This document shows, piece by piece, positions 1-9,435 of a stretch of DNA of 64,000 nucleotides (positions are counted from its first letter, which is position 1; each line of letters starts with the position of its first letter). Made by a program: the position numbers and the translations under genes. The notes beneath the pieces are model-generated. The model saw only the letters and a program-made list of their open reading frames with translations. It ran no database searches and was not told the origin of the DNA. This DNA comes from Thraustochytrium sp. TN22 (taxonomy: Eukaryota; Sar; Bigyra; Thraustochytrida; Thraustochytriidae): contig JABLUY010000096.1 in the NCBI GenBank assembly GCA_013306675.1, positions 1 through 64,000 on the forward strand. The letters run 5' to 3'.

Positions 1-336
1 CTGTCCCAGAGTCGCTGGGTGGGCATATGCATTACCCGCGAGTACATTCAGAAGATCACGGCCCCGCCGGTCGCGCCCAACTGGTGCTCTATGGAGTGTG
101 CCTGGGCCCGCGCCCATCGGACGCAAAAGGTCATCCCCATTCTCATGCATGAGGACTTTACGGACCCTGAGTCGGGCGCATGGGGTCAGGGCTTCTCCGC
201 CATCTTCCTTCGCTACCTTTTCAACGTGCGCTGCTTTCAAACCCCGGATGGTGGCGATCCATGGCTCGACAAGGCCGCCGAGTCTATTCAGATGCGCATC
301 CTTGAGCGCATCAGTGACGAGGCCAACGCGGCCTGA
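1..336 (+). CDS. TIR-like domain protein, 3' end only
   Basis: The open frame enters from the left edge and ends at a TGA at 334-336, so only about 111 C-terminal residues are visible. A hydrophobic strand (VGICITREYI) is followed by a Trp-Cys-x-x-Glu motif (NWCSME), then an IPILMHEDF strand. This is the pattern of the second half of a TIR-type domain, in which the helix Glu after Trp-Cys is the catalytic residue of NAD-cleaving TIRs. Family membership is inferred from this pattern alone. The N-terminal half, and any partner domains, lie outside the window. The same WCxxE signature occurs in the methyltransferase fusion at 52700-56260, so the two may be paralogous sensor domains. No start codon can be assigned. 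Confidence 0.5.
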   Translation: MSQSRWVGICITREYIQKITAPPVAPNWCSMECAWARAHRTQKVIPILMHEDFTDPESGAWGQGFSAIFLRYLFNVRCFQTPDGGDPWLDKAAESIQMRILERISDEANAA

Positions 337-698
337 TGATTTGATCACTTAAAAGAGCCCTCGCATGCATGCATGTATGCGTGTCAGATAGATTTAGTGG
401 TCACCTGTTGTCAGTTTCTGTTCCGATTCCCGCATGTTGACTTGGGACGCCAAGGGGCCACGCACTGGAGACCTTCCCTTTCTTGAGCCGAGGCCCGCTC
501 ATCGTCATCGGCGGCGGCGGCGTCATCGGCGGCGGCGGCGGCGGCGGCGGTGACAATGGCGGTCAAGGTGCAGGGCCAGCGGCCTCTGCACTGGTAGACG
601 CACCGCCGGCATAACTCGGTCGGACGTGCCAGTGACTGCACTGCCAGTGCACATCGCCAAGAACGATCAACCAACAGAACGCGCGCAGGTATTTCCGT
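337..698. other. Spacer with a GGC microsatellite
   Basis: No supported gene. The first 90 bases are less GC-rich and probably hold the 3' untranslated region of the upstream gene. An interrupted (GGC)n tract lies at about 509-551. The short open frames here are low-complexity by-products of the repeat. Confidence 0.5.
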
Positions 699-2160
699 TC
701 GCTCCGGCTTGCTCAGATCTAGAACGCTGCCTGGGCGGCGCCGAGCGGCGCCGGGCGGCGCCGGCGTGCCCGCAGCTCTGCTCGCGGCGCTCGGCGCTCG
801 CTAACTCCGACTCGGAGTCCCGGTGGTTCGTCCCGTGCCCCCCAGCCGCGAGTGCGCGCCCACCTTAAGCGCGCGTACACAAAACCGGCTGGCCACGGCT
901 GACCGGGCCGGGCAAGACCGCCGGCGGACCGGCGCCGACGGCGCGGCTCACTGCAGGCTCGCGGCGCTACTAGTGTCTGCACTGCGGCCCGCGCGCGCCT
1001 GGCGTCCGGGACGCGCGGCGCAGGCATCGCGCGCGCGGCTCGGCTCGGCTCGGCTCGGCTCGGCTCGGCTCGGCTCGGCTCGGCTCGGCTCGGCGCGGCT
1101 CGGCTGGCCTGGCGAGCGAGCTCGCTTCTGTCCGGGGACTAGCTAAGTTAGTGGGCCTGCAGCAGTACTCGGACCAGCTCGAGACCGCCGACCAGTCGCC
1201 CGCGGCGCGCGCACGCAGCCACGCGAGCGAGGCAACTTGAGGCAAGCGAAGGCACCGGCGTGGTACGGGCGCGCGCAGGCGGCCCGCGCAGGCGGCGGAC
1301 GGCCCGAGGCCGGCTGCAGTGCAGGCCTGCACGCGAGGCTCCGGCGAGTCGAAAGGCACGAGGTCCACTTGTGCGGGGTGAGGGTCACTGAGGGGACGGT
1401 GCACGCGACATATCGTGCGCGGCGCGCGCGCCACGCTTGCGCAGAACGGGAGGAGGTCGCGCGGCTCGCGCCGCAGCGCGAGCGGGCCTGCCAAGACGCA
1501 GTGGGAGAGAGGAACGGAGGCAAGGCAAGGCGAGGGAGAGAAGGCGCACAAGTGGACCTCGAGCCTTCCGACTCGCCGGAGCCTCGCGTGCAGGCCTGCA
1601 CTGCAGCCGGCCACGGGCCGTCCGCCGCCTGCGCGGGCCGCCTGCGCGCGGCCGTACTACGCCGGTGCCTTCGCTTGCCTCAAGTCACGGTTGCCTCGCT
1701 CGCGTGGCTGCGTACGCGCGCCGCGGGCGACTGGTCGGCGGTCTCGACCGAGTCCTGCTGGCTGTCCGAGTCACGGTAGCAGCTTCTAACTTATTAGCTA
1801 GTCCCCGGCCAGAAGCGAGCGCGCGCGCCAGGCCAGCCGAGCCGCGCCGAGCCAAGCCGAGCCGCGCGCGCGAGGCCTGCGCCGCGCGTCCGGGACGCCA
1901 GGCGCGCGCGGGCCGCAGTGTCTGCAGAGCGCCGCGAGCCTGCAGTGAGCCGCGCCGTCGGCGCCGCCGGTCTTTCCCGGCTTGGTCAGCCGCGGCCAGC
2001 CGGTTTTGTCCGGCGGCGCGTGTGGGCGCGCACTCGCGGCCGGTGGGCACGGGACGAACTACCTCGCGCTGCGGGCACGCCGGCGCCGCCCGGCGCCGCC
2101 CGGCGCCGCCCGGCGCCGCCCAGCCAGTCAGGCTGAGTCAGCCTGAGCGAACGGTGCACG
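699..2160. repeat. Large imperfect inverted repeat (fold-back)
   Basis: The block at about 699-1375 reappears in reverse complement at about 1545-2160, with a loop of roughly 170 bp (1376-1544). Matching landmarks include GGGGACTAGCTAA near 1134 against TTATTAGCTAGTCCCC near 1794, and CCACTTGTGCG near 1367 against CGCACAAGTGG near 1546. Long stretches match with scattered substitutions and small indels. The left arm carries an expanded (CGGCT)n array at about 1036-1105 that is much shorter in the right arm. The loop contains a ~110 bp unit that recurs twice downstream. No coding capacity is supported. It could be a fold-back transposable element, a palindromic duplication or an assembly-sensitive hairpin. 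Confidence 0.85.
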
Positions 2161-2175
2161 CGACATAACGTGCGC

Positions 2176-2765
2176 GCGCCACTTGCGCAGAAGGGGAGGA
2201 GGTCGCACGGCTCGCGCCGCGGGAGAGAGGGAAGACCCACGCGGCTCGCGGAAATCAAGCGCCCGCATCGCATCGCATCGCATCGCATCGCATCGCATCG
2301 CATCGCATCGCATCGCATCGCATTTCACATCCATCGCATTTCACATCGGGCGGGTCTCAGGCGCAGCGTGCCCCCGAGGGCCAGCGCGGCGCACAGTTGG
2401 CGGCCTTTACCCCGCCGCCGGGCGTACCTGGACGGCCCATCATCTTCATTGCCCCTTCGCCGCGCGCCACGCTTGCGCAGAACGGGAGGAGGTCGCACGG
2501 CTCGCGCCGCAGCGCGAGCGGGCCTGCCAACTCGCAGTGGGAGAGAGGGAAGACCCACGCGGCTCGCGGAAATCAAGCGCCCGCATCGCATCGCATCGCA
2601 TCGCATCGCATCGCATCGCATCGCATCGCATCGCATCGCATTTCACATCATCGCATTTCACATCGGGCGGGTCTCAGGCGCAGCGTGCCCCCGAGGGCCA
2701 GCGCGGCGCACAGTTGGTGGCCTTTACCCCGTAACTGGACGGCCCATCATCTTCATTGCCCCTTC
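2176..2765. repeat. Tandem duplication, ~300 bp unit, with GCATC arrays
   Basis: Two adjacent copies of a ~300 bp unit run from about 2176 to 2461 and from about 2462 to 2765. Each has a CTTGCGCAGAA...GGGAGGAGGTCGCACGG start, a pure (GCATC)n pentamer array (about 2265-2322 and 2583-2640), a CATTTCACATCGGGCGGG segment and a CGGCCCATCATCTTCATTGC end. The front of the unit also occurs in the loop of the inverted repeat at about 1400-1517. The second copy ends some 20 bp before the start codon of the HECT ligase gene, so it forms that gene's immediate 5' flank. The unit stays open in the ligase frame, which makes the gene look longer than it probably is. Confidence 0.9.
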
Positions 2766-2784
2766 GCCCGAGCCGCCAGCGCCC

Positions 2785-5700
2785 ATGCGGCGCGGGAGCT
2801 CCGCCGCGCGAGGGCTGATGCAGCGGCAGCGTGCCGCAACTCCGCCGAGGCGAGAGGCCTCGCCGCCGCGTTTGGCGGACCCGAGCAGCTTCGAGCAGGT
2901 GGAGCAGGGCTGGGATGCACAGCTCGCCTTGGAGACCGGCATGAATGAGGCTCTGGTCTGCACGGCACTTAAGATGGGGCTGGCGGCCCGCTCCGGGTCG
3001 TCGGCCAAGTCCCGCTTGTCGAACGCCGCGAACAGGTTCCGCAGGTCGTTGACCAGTTCGCGCAGCGCGCTGCCGGAGCTCCCGGCGGAGAGCGTCGCGG
3101 AAGGCGTTCTTGCGCGGGGCGAGACCACGCTCGACTTGCGCAACTTCGACGGCAAGGCCGTCCGGGCGGCGCACGGCTGGCCGTGGCGATGCGTCTTCGT
3201 CTCGGAGGACGGCCAGGGCGTCTACGTGACAGAGACACGCCGGCAGCGGCGTGTCCTCTCCCTGGATCTGAGCACGATTCTGAGGGCGTCCGACATCGTG
3301 GTGGATGCACAGTGCGGCATGGATCACGTCGTGGTGTTGACCAGGAAAGGGCGCGTGTACCGGTACGGGCCCGTGGCGTCGGATGGCGCTGGCGTGGAGA
3401 TCAAGAACCCGCGTTCCGAGGCGATCGTGCAGGTGGCCTGTACGCTTGAGAGCACGATTCTTCTGAGCTACACAGGCCGCGTGTACACGCACGGCAACGG
3501 GACGCAGGGCGAGCTTGGGCTTGGAGACCGACAGAAGAGCGTGCAGGGCTCAGAAGCGGCTCAGGTGAGCGGCTGTCTCAAGCACGCGGCGGTGCGCCGG
3601 CTGGCCACGGGCATGTACCGCGTGCTGGCGCTCACGGTGACCGGCCGCGTGGTAAGCTGGGGCAGTCTGGAGCGTCAGGGCCGGCTTCAAGCCGAGGTGA
3701 GCGAGCCTTCGCTGCTTGTGGACCACGCAGGCGCCGGTGCGGCCCGCATTCGTGACATTGCGTGCGGCACGGGCTTTGTGGCGCTTGCGAGCTGGGACGG
3801 CGAGCTCTCGGTGGTGCTGGAGGAAGGGAGCGAGAATGGGGCTGTCGCGTACAGCGCCGACGTGCCCGCGCACGGGCCGGTGGTTAGCATGGCGGCCTGC
3901 TGCTCGAGGGTGGCGGCGCTGTATGAATCTGGCGACGTGGCCATCTTCGACGTGGACGCCGTGCAGCGTGAAGCCAGAGCTCGCGCCGAGTCGGACGACG
4001 GCGAGGGGAACGTGGCCCAGCCGCTGAGGATGATGGTTGTCGACGCGATCGATGGACAGGACTACTTTCGCGTCGAGATCCTGGGCGGCGTGGTGCTGGC
4101 GATCGGGCGTCCGTCCGCCGGCGAGGCAGTCCGCGCGAGCCAGCTCGAGTCGGGCGTGGCTGGTCCGGTGGTGGCGCAGCTCAGCCTCTCGGCCTCGGAG
4201 GCGCTGCGGCTTGCGCGAGACCCCTCGCAAGAGAGTTTGAGGGAGCTGGTCAAGGTGCTGCGTGACCCGTACGCCCTGTCGGCGAGCTTCGTGCTTGCGC
4301 GCGACGCGCAGGAATTCTGGGTCTCGGACGTGCAGCCAACACGCGTGGATCTCTCCGGGGCGCAGAACGCGCTGGAGGTGCTGCGCGACCGCCTCGCGCA
4401 AAATACGCAAGATCGAGAGATGGTCGCAAGGGCGCTCCGGGGCGTCCTGCGCAGCCTCAAGGACCACTCGGACTCGGTGCGCGGGGCCGACCAGGTGCGT
4501 CTCTACCTCCTTTTTCTGTGCTCACCATTGACGGAGCTCTGCGGGCCGGAGTCGGGCGCTCTGGCGCAGCTTGTGCTCGCCATCAGCAAGATGAAGGGCG
4601 ACGAGTCGATTCTGCTGCCTAAGTGGATCTTCGACGAGGTGGACGCGCCGACGCTGGCGACGTACGTGGTCGGACCGGTTGCGCAGCTGGTAAACAGGGA
4701 AACCGTGGCAGATCCGAGGGTGGGCCAGAGCACGCCGGTCCTGCTCGCGGCGCTCAAGTTCTTGCGCGTGATCTTCGCCGTAAATCAGAAGCATGGCGAG
4801 CTGCAAGCGCTGGGGCGGCCTGGATACGCAATGGTGAGCCGCGACCTCTTCGCCTCGGACACCCTGCTGCGTTTTGAACGCAGGTACGTGGCCGACATCA
4901 TCAATCGCTGGCTGCAGAGCCCGAGGTCGCCCTCGCTGCTCAACTACCCGTTTGTGCTGTCGGTGGAGACCAAGTCGGAGTTGATGAGGATGGAGGGTGC
5001 GTCATTGAAGGTGCAGGGATACATGCAGGCGCAGCGGCGGGGCGACCAGCCCAGGCTCGTGCTGAAGGTGCGACGGAACCACCTCCTCATGGACACGCTG
5101 CGCGAGTTGAGCAAGATGGACCCGATCGAGATGAAGCAACCGCTCGTGGTGATGTTTGACGGCGAAGAGGGCGTTGACGCGGGCGGCGTGCGCAAGGAAT
5201 TTTTCGTGCTCCTCGCCGCTTCGCTCTTTAGCCCGGGCTCGGGCGCCTTTGACCTGATCGATGTAGGCGGCGCGAGCAAACTGTGGTTCAGCCAGTCGCG
5301 GCGGTCGGCCTCGAGCTCGCCCGTCACGGAGGCCATGACCTCGGACTTTGTCATCTCCGCGTCGGCCGCTGTGGCCGATTCTTCCGAGCTCTACGTCTTG
5401 GTGGGCCAGCTCATCGCTCTGGCCATTTACAACACCACGATCTTGGACGTGCAGTTCCCGCTGGCCTTTTACCGCATGCTTCTGGACCAGATGCCGGCAG
5501 AGCCAACGCTGGCGCACCTGCATGAGCTCGACCCAGACTTGGCGCGCGGCCTGCAGCAGATGCTGGACTACGACGAGGACGACTTCGAGGATGTCTTTGA
5601 AGATGTCACCTTTGATGGCCTCGAGCCGCCAGGCACGAGCTCAGGCGCGGTGCGTCAGGTCACGCGCGAGAACCGGGAGGAGTACGTGGCGGCCAAGATC

Positions 5701-6177
5701 AACTTCAAGCTCAGGACGGAGCACTTCGAGGAGGCTGACAAGCTTATGGAGGGCTTTCGCACGGTGATCGACCCAGATTTTCGCACCTTTTTCCTCTTCC
5801 GCCCGGACGAGCTGGAGCTTACGCTCATCGGCTCCGACAGCATCGATATTGAAGAGCTTCGCACCAGCACAGAGTACATGGGCGGCTTCACACCGAGCAC
5901 GCCCGTCGTCAAGTGGTTTTGGGAGATTCTTCACGAGTGGGAGCCCGAGACACAGCGCGACCTGCTGCGCTTTGCGACGGGCGCACCGCGAGCGCCCGTG
6001 GGTGGTGTCAGCTCCCTTCGCTTCGTCATTCAGCGCGCCGGACCCGATTCCGAACAGCTGCCCACCTCGCACACCTGCTTCAATGTCCTCCTCCTGCCCG
6101 AGTACACCTCAAAGGGCAAGCTGCGCGAAAAGCTACGCGTGGCCCTTGCCAACGCCATGGGGTTTGGGCTCAAGTGA
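2785..6177 (+). CDS. RCC1-repeat HECT E3 ubiquitin ligase (small-HERC type)
   Basis: The 1130-residue protein has RCC1-like propeller repeats at about residues 110-370, seen as recurring blocks such as GRVYTHGNGTQGELGLGD and GRVVSWG. A helical middle follows, then a C-terminal HECT domain from about residue 750. HECT landmarks are the PLVVMFDGEEGVDAGGVRKE block and LPTSHTCFN near the end, where Cys1098 is the expected ubiquitin-accepting cysteine. The size and order (RCC1 then HECT) match animal HERC3/HERC4 of about 1050 residues. Such enzymes take ubiquitin from an E2 and pass it to substrates; the substrate here is unknown. The frame is open much farther upstream, but that part is translation of the flanking repeats, so I place the start at the ATG at 2785 (MRRGSS). 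The gene is convergent with the cysteine synthase gene. No intron is needed. Confidence 0.88.
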   Translation: MRRGSSAARGLMQRQRAATPPRREASPPRLADPSSFEQVEQGWDAQLALETGMNEALVCTALKMGLAARSGSSAKSRLSNAANRFRRSLTSSRSALPELPAESVAEGVLARGETTLDLRNFDGKAVRAAHGWPWRCVFVSEDGQGVYVTETRRQRRVLSLDLSTILRASDIVVDAQCGMDHVVVLTRKGRVYRYGPVASDGAGVEIKNPRSEAIVQVACTLESTILLSYTGRVYTHGNGTQGELGLGDRQKSVQGSEAAQVSGCLKHAAVRRLATGMYRVLALTVTGRVVSWGSLERQGRLQAEVSEPSLLVDHAGAGAARIRDIACGTGFVALASWDGELSVVLEEGSENGAVAYSADVPAHGPVVSMAACCSRVAALYESGDVAIFDVDAVQREARARAESDDGEGNVAQPLRMMVVDAIDGQDYFRVEILGGVVLAIGRPSAGEAVRASQLESGVAGPVVAQLSLSASEALRLARDPSQESLRELVKVLRDPYALSASFVLARDAQEFWVSDVQPTRVDLSGAQNALEVLRDRLAQNTQDREMVARALRGVLRSLKDHSDSVRGADQVRLYLLFLCSPLTELCGPESGALAQLVLAISKMKGDESILLPKWIFDEVDAPTLATYVVGPVAQLVNRETVADPRVGQSTPVLLAALKFLRVIFAVNQKHGELQALGRPGYAMVSRDLFASDTLLRFERRYVADIINRWLQSPRSPSLLNYPFVLSVETKSELMRMEGASLKVQGYMQAQRRGDQPRLVLKVRRNHLLMDTLRELSKMDPIEMKQPLVVMFDGEEGVDAGGVRKEFFVLLAASLFSPGSGAFDLIDVGGASKLWFSQSRRSASSSPVTEAMTSDFVISASAAVADSSELYVLVGQLIALAIYNTTILDVQFPLAFYRMLLDQMPAEPTLAHLHELDPDLARGLQQMLDYDEDDFEDVFEDVTFDGLEPPGTSSGAVRQVTRENREEYVAAKINFKLRTEHFEEADKLMEGFRTVIDPDFRTFFLFRPDELELTLIGSDSIDIEELRTSTEYMGGFTPSTPVVKWFWEILHEWEPETQRDLLRFATGAPRAPVGGVSSLRFVIQRAGPDSEQLPTSHTCFNVLLLPEYTSKGKLREKLRVALANAMGFGLK

Positions 6178-6643
6178 TTGATTAATTTTCAATCCAATTC
6201 AACGATGATGAGAAATTGTGTTTGCTTCTGAGGATGCTGACTCCCTGGCTGACAGCGCACTCGTGAAATAGGCTAGCTAGCGTGGTCTTGTGTGTGAAGC
6301 CGCGCAGCGTGGCTACATGTCAAGCAGTCAAGCAGCACGGCGTGGTCTGCTGCTGCGGAGCATTTCGAGCTGTTGCAAGCAATTCTGGTGCTAAAAATCT
6401 TTCGTCATCCTTTGCTCCGAAGCGATCTGAGCTGGTGGGTGCGCTCAATACGAGCTGATGCGGATCTCGAAGCAATACGAACTGATGCAATTCGAATCAT
6501 GGTGCTGAAAAGCCTTCGTGATTGCAGCTCGTGCTGGGAGTGCCTGCACCTAAGCTAGCTGCGCTCGCATGAGTTTTCACATACCTTGCCGCTCATTCCA
6601 CAATAGCATGCGGCTTGCCTTTGGCCAGAATCAAAGCATGGTC
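6178..6643. other. Convergent spacer
   Basis: Shared 3' region between the HECT ligase and cysteine synthase genes. It is clearly less GC-rich than the flanking coding DNA. A loose direct repeat is visible around 6430-6520 (GAGCTGATGC and GAACTGATGC, each followed by TTCG- or ATCT-type sequence). No gene is supported. Confidence 0.5.
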
Positions 6644-7786
6644 TTACTTGGAAAGCTGAAAACCAGAGGTGGACTTGGAGATGTTGAGCTCGTCGTCATT
6701 CATGTCGGCGTTGATGCTCTCAAAGAGCGGGGTGGAGAGGTAGCGCTCGGCATGGTCAGCGACGATGGCGACAATGTTGGAGCCGGGCTTGGCGGTCTTG
6801 GCGACCTCGAGGGCGACGGCCATGGAGGCACCGCCAGAGATGCCGCAGAAGATGCCCTCGTTCTTGGCGAGGAGCTGGGCGGTCTCGATGGCCTTCTTGG
6901 GGTCGACCGGGAGCACCTTGTCGAAGGCACCCGTCTTCTGGCCGCTCTCGAGCAGGGTGGAGATGAAGTCCGGGGTCCAGCCCTGAATCGGGTGCGGGTT
7001 GAAGGCCGGGTGCGTCTTGGCGGAGCTGCCGTCGGCCTGGCGCTCCTGCGGCTCGCCGCTGGCGAGAAGCGCGGCCGAGGCCGGCTCGCAGCAAATGACC
7101 TGGGTCTTGGGGCTAGCGGCCTTGATGGTGCGGCCGGCGCCGTAGATGGTGCCGCCGGTACCGTAGCCCAGCACGAAGTAGTCGAGGTCGCGGTCCGCAA
7201 AGGCGGTGAGAATCTCCGGGCCCGTGGTGCTGGCGTGGAAGTCAGCGTTGTCCTCGTTCTCAAACTGGCGCGTCTGGAACCAGCCGTGCTCCTTCGCGAG
7301 CTCCTGCGCCTTCTTGACCATGCCGGTGCCCTTCTCAGCGGCCGGCGTCAGCACCACCTTGGCGCCCAGCATGCGCATCGTCTTGCGGCGCTCCACGCTG
7401 AAGGTCTCCACCATGGTGATGACGCACTTGAGCCCGCGCACGGCGCAGACCATCGCGAGCGAGATACCGGTGTTGCCGCTCGTCGCCTCCACGATGGTGT
7501 CGCCCGGCTTGAGGTCGCCGCGGCGCATCGCCTTGTCGATGACCGCGAACGCCAGGCGGTCCTTGACGGAGGCCAGCGGGTTAAAGTACTCGAGCTTGCC
7601 GTACACGTTCACGCCCTCCGGCGCCAGCTTGTTAATCTTCACGATGGGCGTGTTGCCGATCGTCTCCAGCACGTTGTTGTACAGGTGCGTGCTCAGCGCG
7701 GCCGACGCGTGCAGCCGCCGCGCGCTCGCCGCCGCCGCCACGCGCGCCGCCACGGGCGCGCGCGTGCGCACCGCCGCCAGCGACAT
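6644..7786 (-). CDS. Cysteine synthase (O-acetylserine (thiol)lyase), probably mitochondrial
   Basis: This 380-residue protein makes L-cysteine from O-acetylserine and sulfide with pyridoxal phosphate. The fold-type II signatures are complete: ETIGNTPIVK near residue 41, NPLASVKDR with the Schiff-base Lys75, and TSGNTG at 102-107 for the cofactor phosphate. GYGTGGTIYG and GISGGASMA complete the site. The METFSVERR and GTGMVKKA blocks are typical of the bacterial CysK-like branch. The first ~30 residues are rich in Arg and Ala and lack acidic residues (RTRAPVAARVAAAASARR), which suggests a mitochondrial presequence. The start is the first ATG of the frame, followed at once by that presequence. 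Cystathionine beta-synthase is less likely because no CBS domains follow. Confidence 0.93.
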   Translation of the reverse strand: MSLAAVRTRAPVAARVAAAASARRLHASAALSTHLYNNVLETIGNTPIVKINKLAPEGVNVYGKLEYFNPLASVKDRLAFAVIDKAMRRGDLKPGDTIVEATSGNTGISLAMVCAVRGLKCVITMVETFSVERRKTMRMLGAKVVLTPAAEKGTGMVKKAQELAKEHGWFQTRQFENEDNADFHASTTGPEILTAFADRDLDYFVLGYGTGGTIYGAGRTIKAASPKTQVICCEPASAALLASGEPQERQADGSSAKTHPAFNPHPIQGWTPDFISTLLESGQKTGAFDKVLPVDPKKAIETAQLLAKNEGIFCGISGGASMAVALEVAKTAKPGSNIVAIVADHAERYLSTPLFESINADMNDDELNISKSTSGFQLSK

Positions 7787-9435
7787 CTCGCTCGCTCGCT
7801 CGCTCGCTTCTGCTCGCTGCCTCTCTCGCCGCGCGCGCGTGCGCGTGTCCGCCCGTCCGAGCCTGTCGATCGGCCTTTGGATGGATTTGATTTCAACTCG
7901 CCTTTCCCTCCCGGCGGCCCGGCCCGGATCCAGTGCCGGCGGTTAGTTCGCCTATCTGCGCTGCACCGCCCCTTTCTGCACACTGCCTCGCCGCCGCTTG
8001 CCGCACTGTACCCGCGCGGATAGTCTACTTGCGCCGCGCGCCGCGCCCGCGCCGCCCGCCGCAGACTCGCGCCCTGCCCCCTCCGGCGCGCCTCTCGTCC
8101 GTCCCAGCCCCGCTTGCAGGCCGCCGCCACGCGGGGACGCCTTGGCCACCCGCCGAGTCTGCGTGCCAGTGACGTTGGCCGTCTCGGTGACGGCAGCGAC
8201 GTCGACGCCGCAGCGCCGAGAGCCGGAGGTGCAGTGTGTAAACGGGGGAACGCCAGCACGAGGCGGGGACCCCTTGGCCCTTGGCCGTCCCTTGGTGACC
8301 CTTGCCAGTGGCAGTGGCGCTGGCAGCCCCGGCCCGAACCTTCTGGCTGACAAGTTGCCAGGACCAGAACTTTGAGAGAAGGCCGGGTGCCGCGCGGGGA
8401 CGCCCCTGGCTGGCTCGTGGCAGTGGCGCCAGCCAGCGCCAGCGGAGAACGCAGACCACTCGGAGTGACGCGAGGGACAGCGACAGCTGAGCGACTGGGG
8501 AGTGTCAGCCGGCTGACGACCTGCTGCCGACTGGCGAGTGACGCACCCGTACATGCCTCGCGAAATTGAATCGCAATGAGGGCCACTGTTGGGCGCCGCT
8601 TGTGCTAAGCCTGGCGGATCGCTTTCACAGTCAGGCAGGCAGGCTGTCAAAGCGATGCGTGTGAAAGCAAAGCGTCGGACATGGACATCGGCTATGTGGG
8701 CTACGCCTGTAGTTCGCGTGGCAGGCCGCTCAGCTGTGGGCTTGGGCTGGTCATATCGGCCAGGTAGCTGGGCCTGACTACTGCAGAGGGTCACGGCGGT
8801 CGTTCAAGTTCACACCACTGCACCACGGACGTGGAGGAGGCACAGGCTTGGGCAGCCGGGCAGATCGGCGACGAAGTCAAGCCCATGTTTGAAAGAAACG
8901 AAAGCTGCAAAAGGTAGAAAATCGAATGAAGACTGCTTGAGAGCATTGTTGATCGGAGAAGCTTGCTCGTCTCGTCTCGTCTCTTGTCTTCTTCTCCCTT
9001 TCTCATGAGCAGCCAGGCCGACCGGCGACGAAGCCAAAATCAAAAAAAGAAACGAAGCCGCAAAAGGTAGAAAATCGAATGAAGACTGCTCGAGAGCATC
9101 GCGGTCGTCTTCGTATGGCTGTTAGGAGAACTACTTGTCTCGTCTTTCGTCTTCTTCTCTCTTCTCATGTGCAGGGGGTTTCTCCCAAAGAGCACGCGAG
9201 GCGAGAGGCAATGCTGGCCTCTCGACGTACGTAGGCTCCCGTAGTTAATGCGTCATGCACGTGCATACAGTGTCACAGGTACCGACAGCGACGCGTATCG
9301 AATCGAATCGAATCGAATCGCATCGCGCGGCATGCGTTCAAAGCGAGGCGGGATCGGCGCGGGTGGATTTGTTCGCGACGCAAGCCCGCAGGGCCGGTCA
9401 GAGGGGAGGGTGATGGCGAAGGTGCTGGGCGATAC
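7787..9435. other. Promoter and spacer upstream of cysteine synthase
   Basis: No convincing gene. The part next to the cysteine synthase start holds a (CTCG)n run at about 7789-7806. Around 8628-8674 a short inverted repeat is seen (GCTTTCACA and TGTGAAAGC). An (ATCGA)n array lies at about 9297-9323, just before the end of the reductase gene. A ~160 bp tandem duplication is listed separately. Both neighbouring genes read leftward, so this region probably combines the promoter of one and the 3' end of the other. Confidence 0.45.
8852..9176. repeat. Tandem duplication, ~160 bp unit
   Basis: Two copies of about 160 bp, near 8852-9014 and 9015-9176, share GCAAAAGGTAGAAAATCGAA, then TGAAGACTGCT(T/C)GAGAGCAT, a CTCGTCT-rich pyrimidine tract and TTCTCATG(A/T)GCAG. 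The copies differ by substitutions and small indels. Both end in a pyrimidine tract followed by CAG, which resembles a splice acceptor, but no coding sequence follows. Confidence 0.8.

Noticed and set aside
2170-2784. 205-codon upstream extension of the HECT ligase frame
   Set aside because: It is a translation of the tandem duplication and GCATC arrays (His-Arg-Ile-Ala-Ser repeats). A start at 2785 gives a family-sized protein.
6569-8023. Plus-strand frame of 484 codons
   Set aside because: Antisense to the cysteine synthase gene, whose motifs are unambiguous; the frame is a codon-bias shadow.
8990-9180. Pyrimidine tracts followed by CAG as splice acceptors
   Set aside because: No donor with coding continuity is found and no coding exon follows. 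Kept only as a repeat observation.
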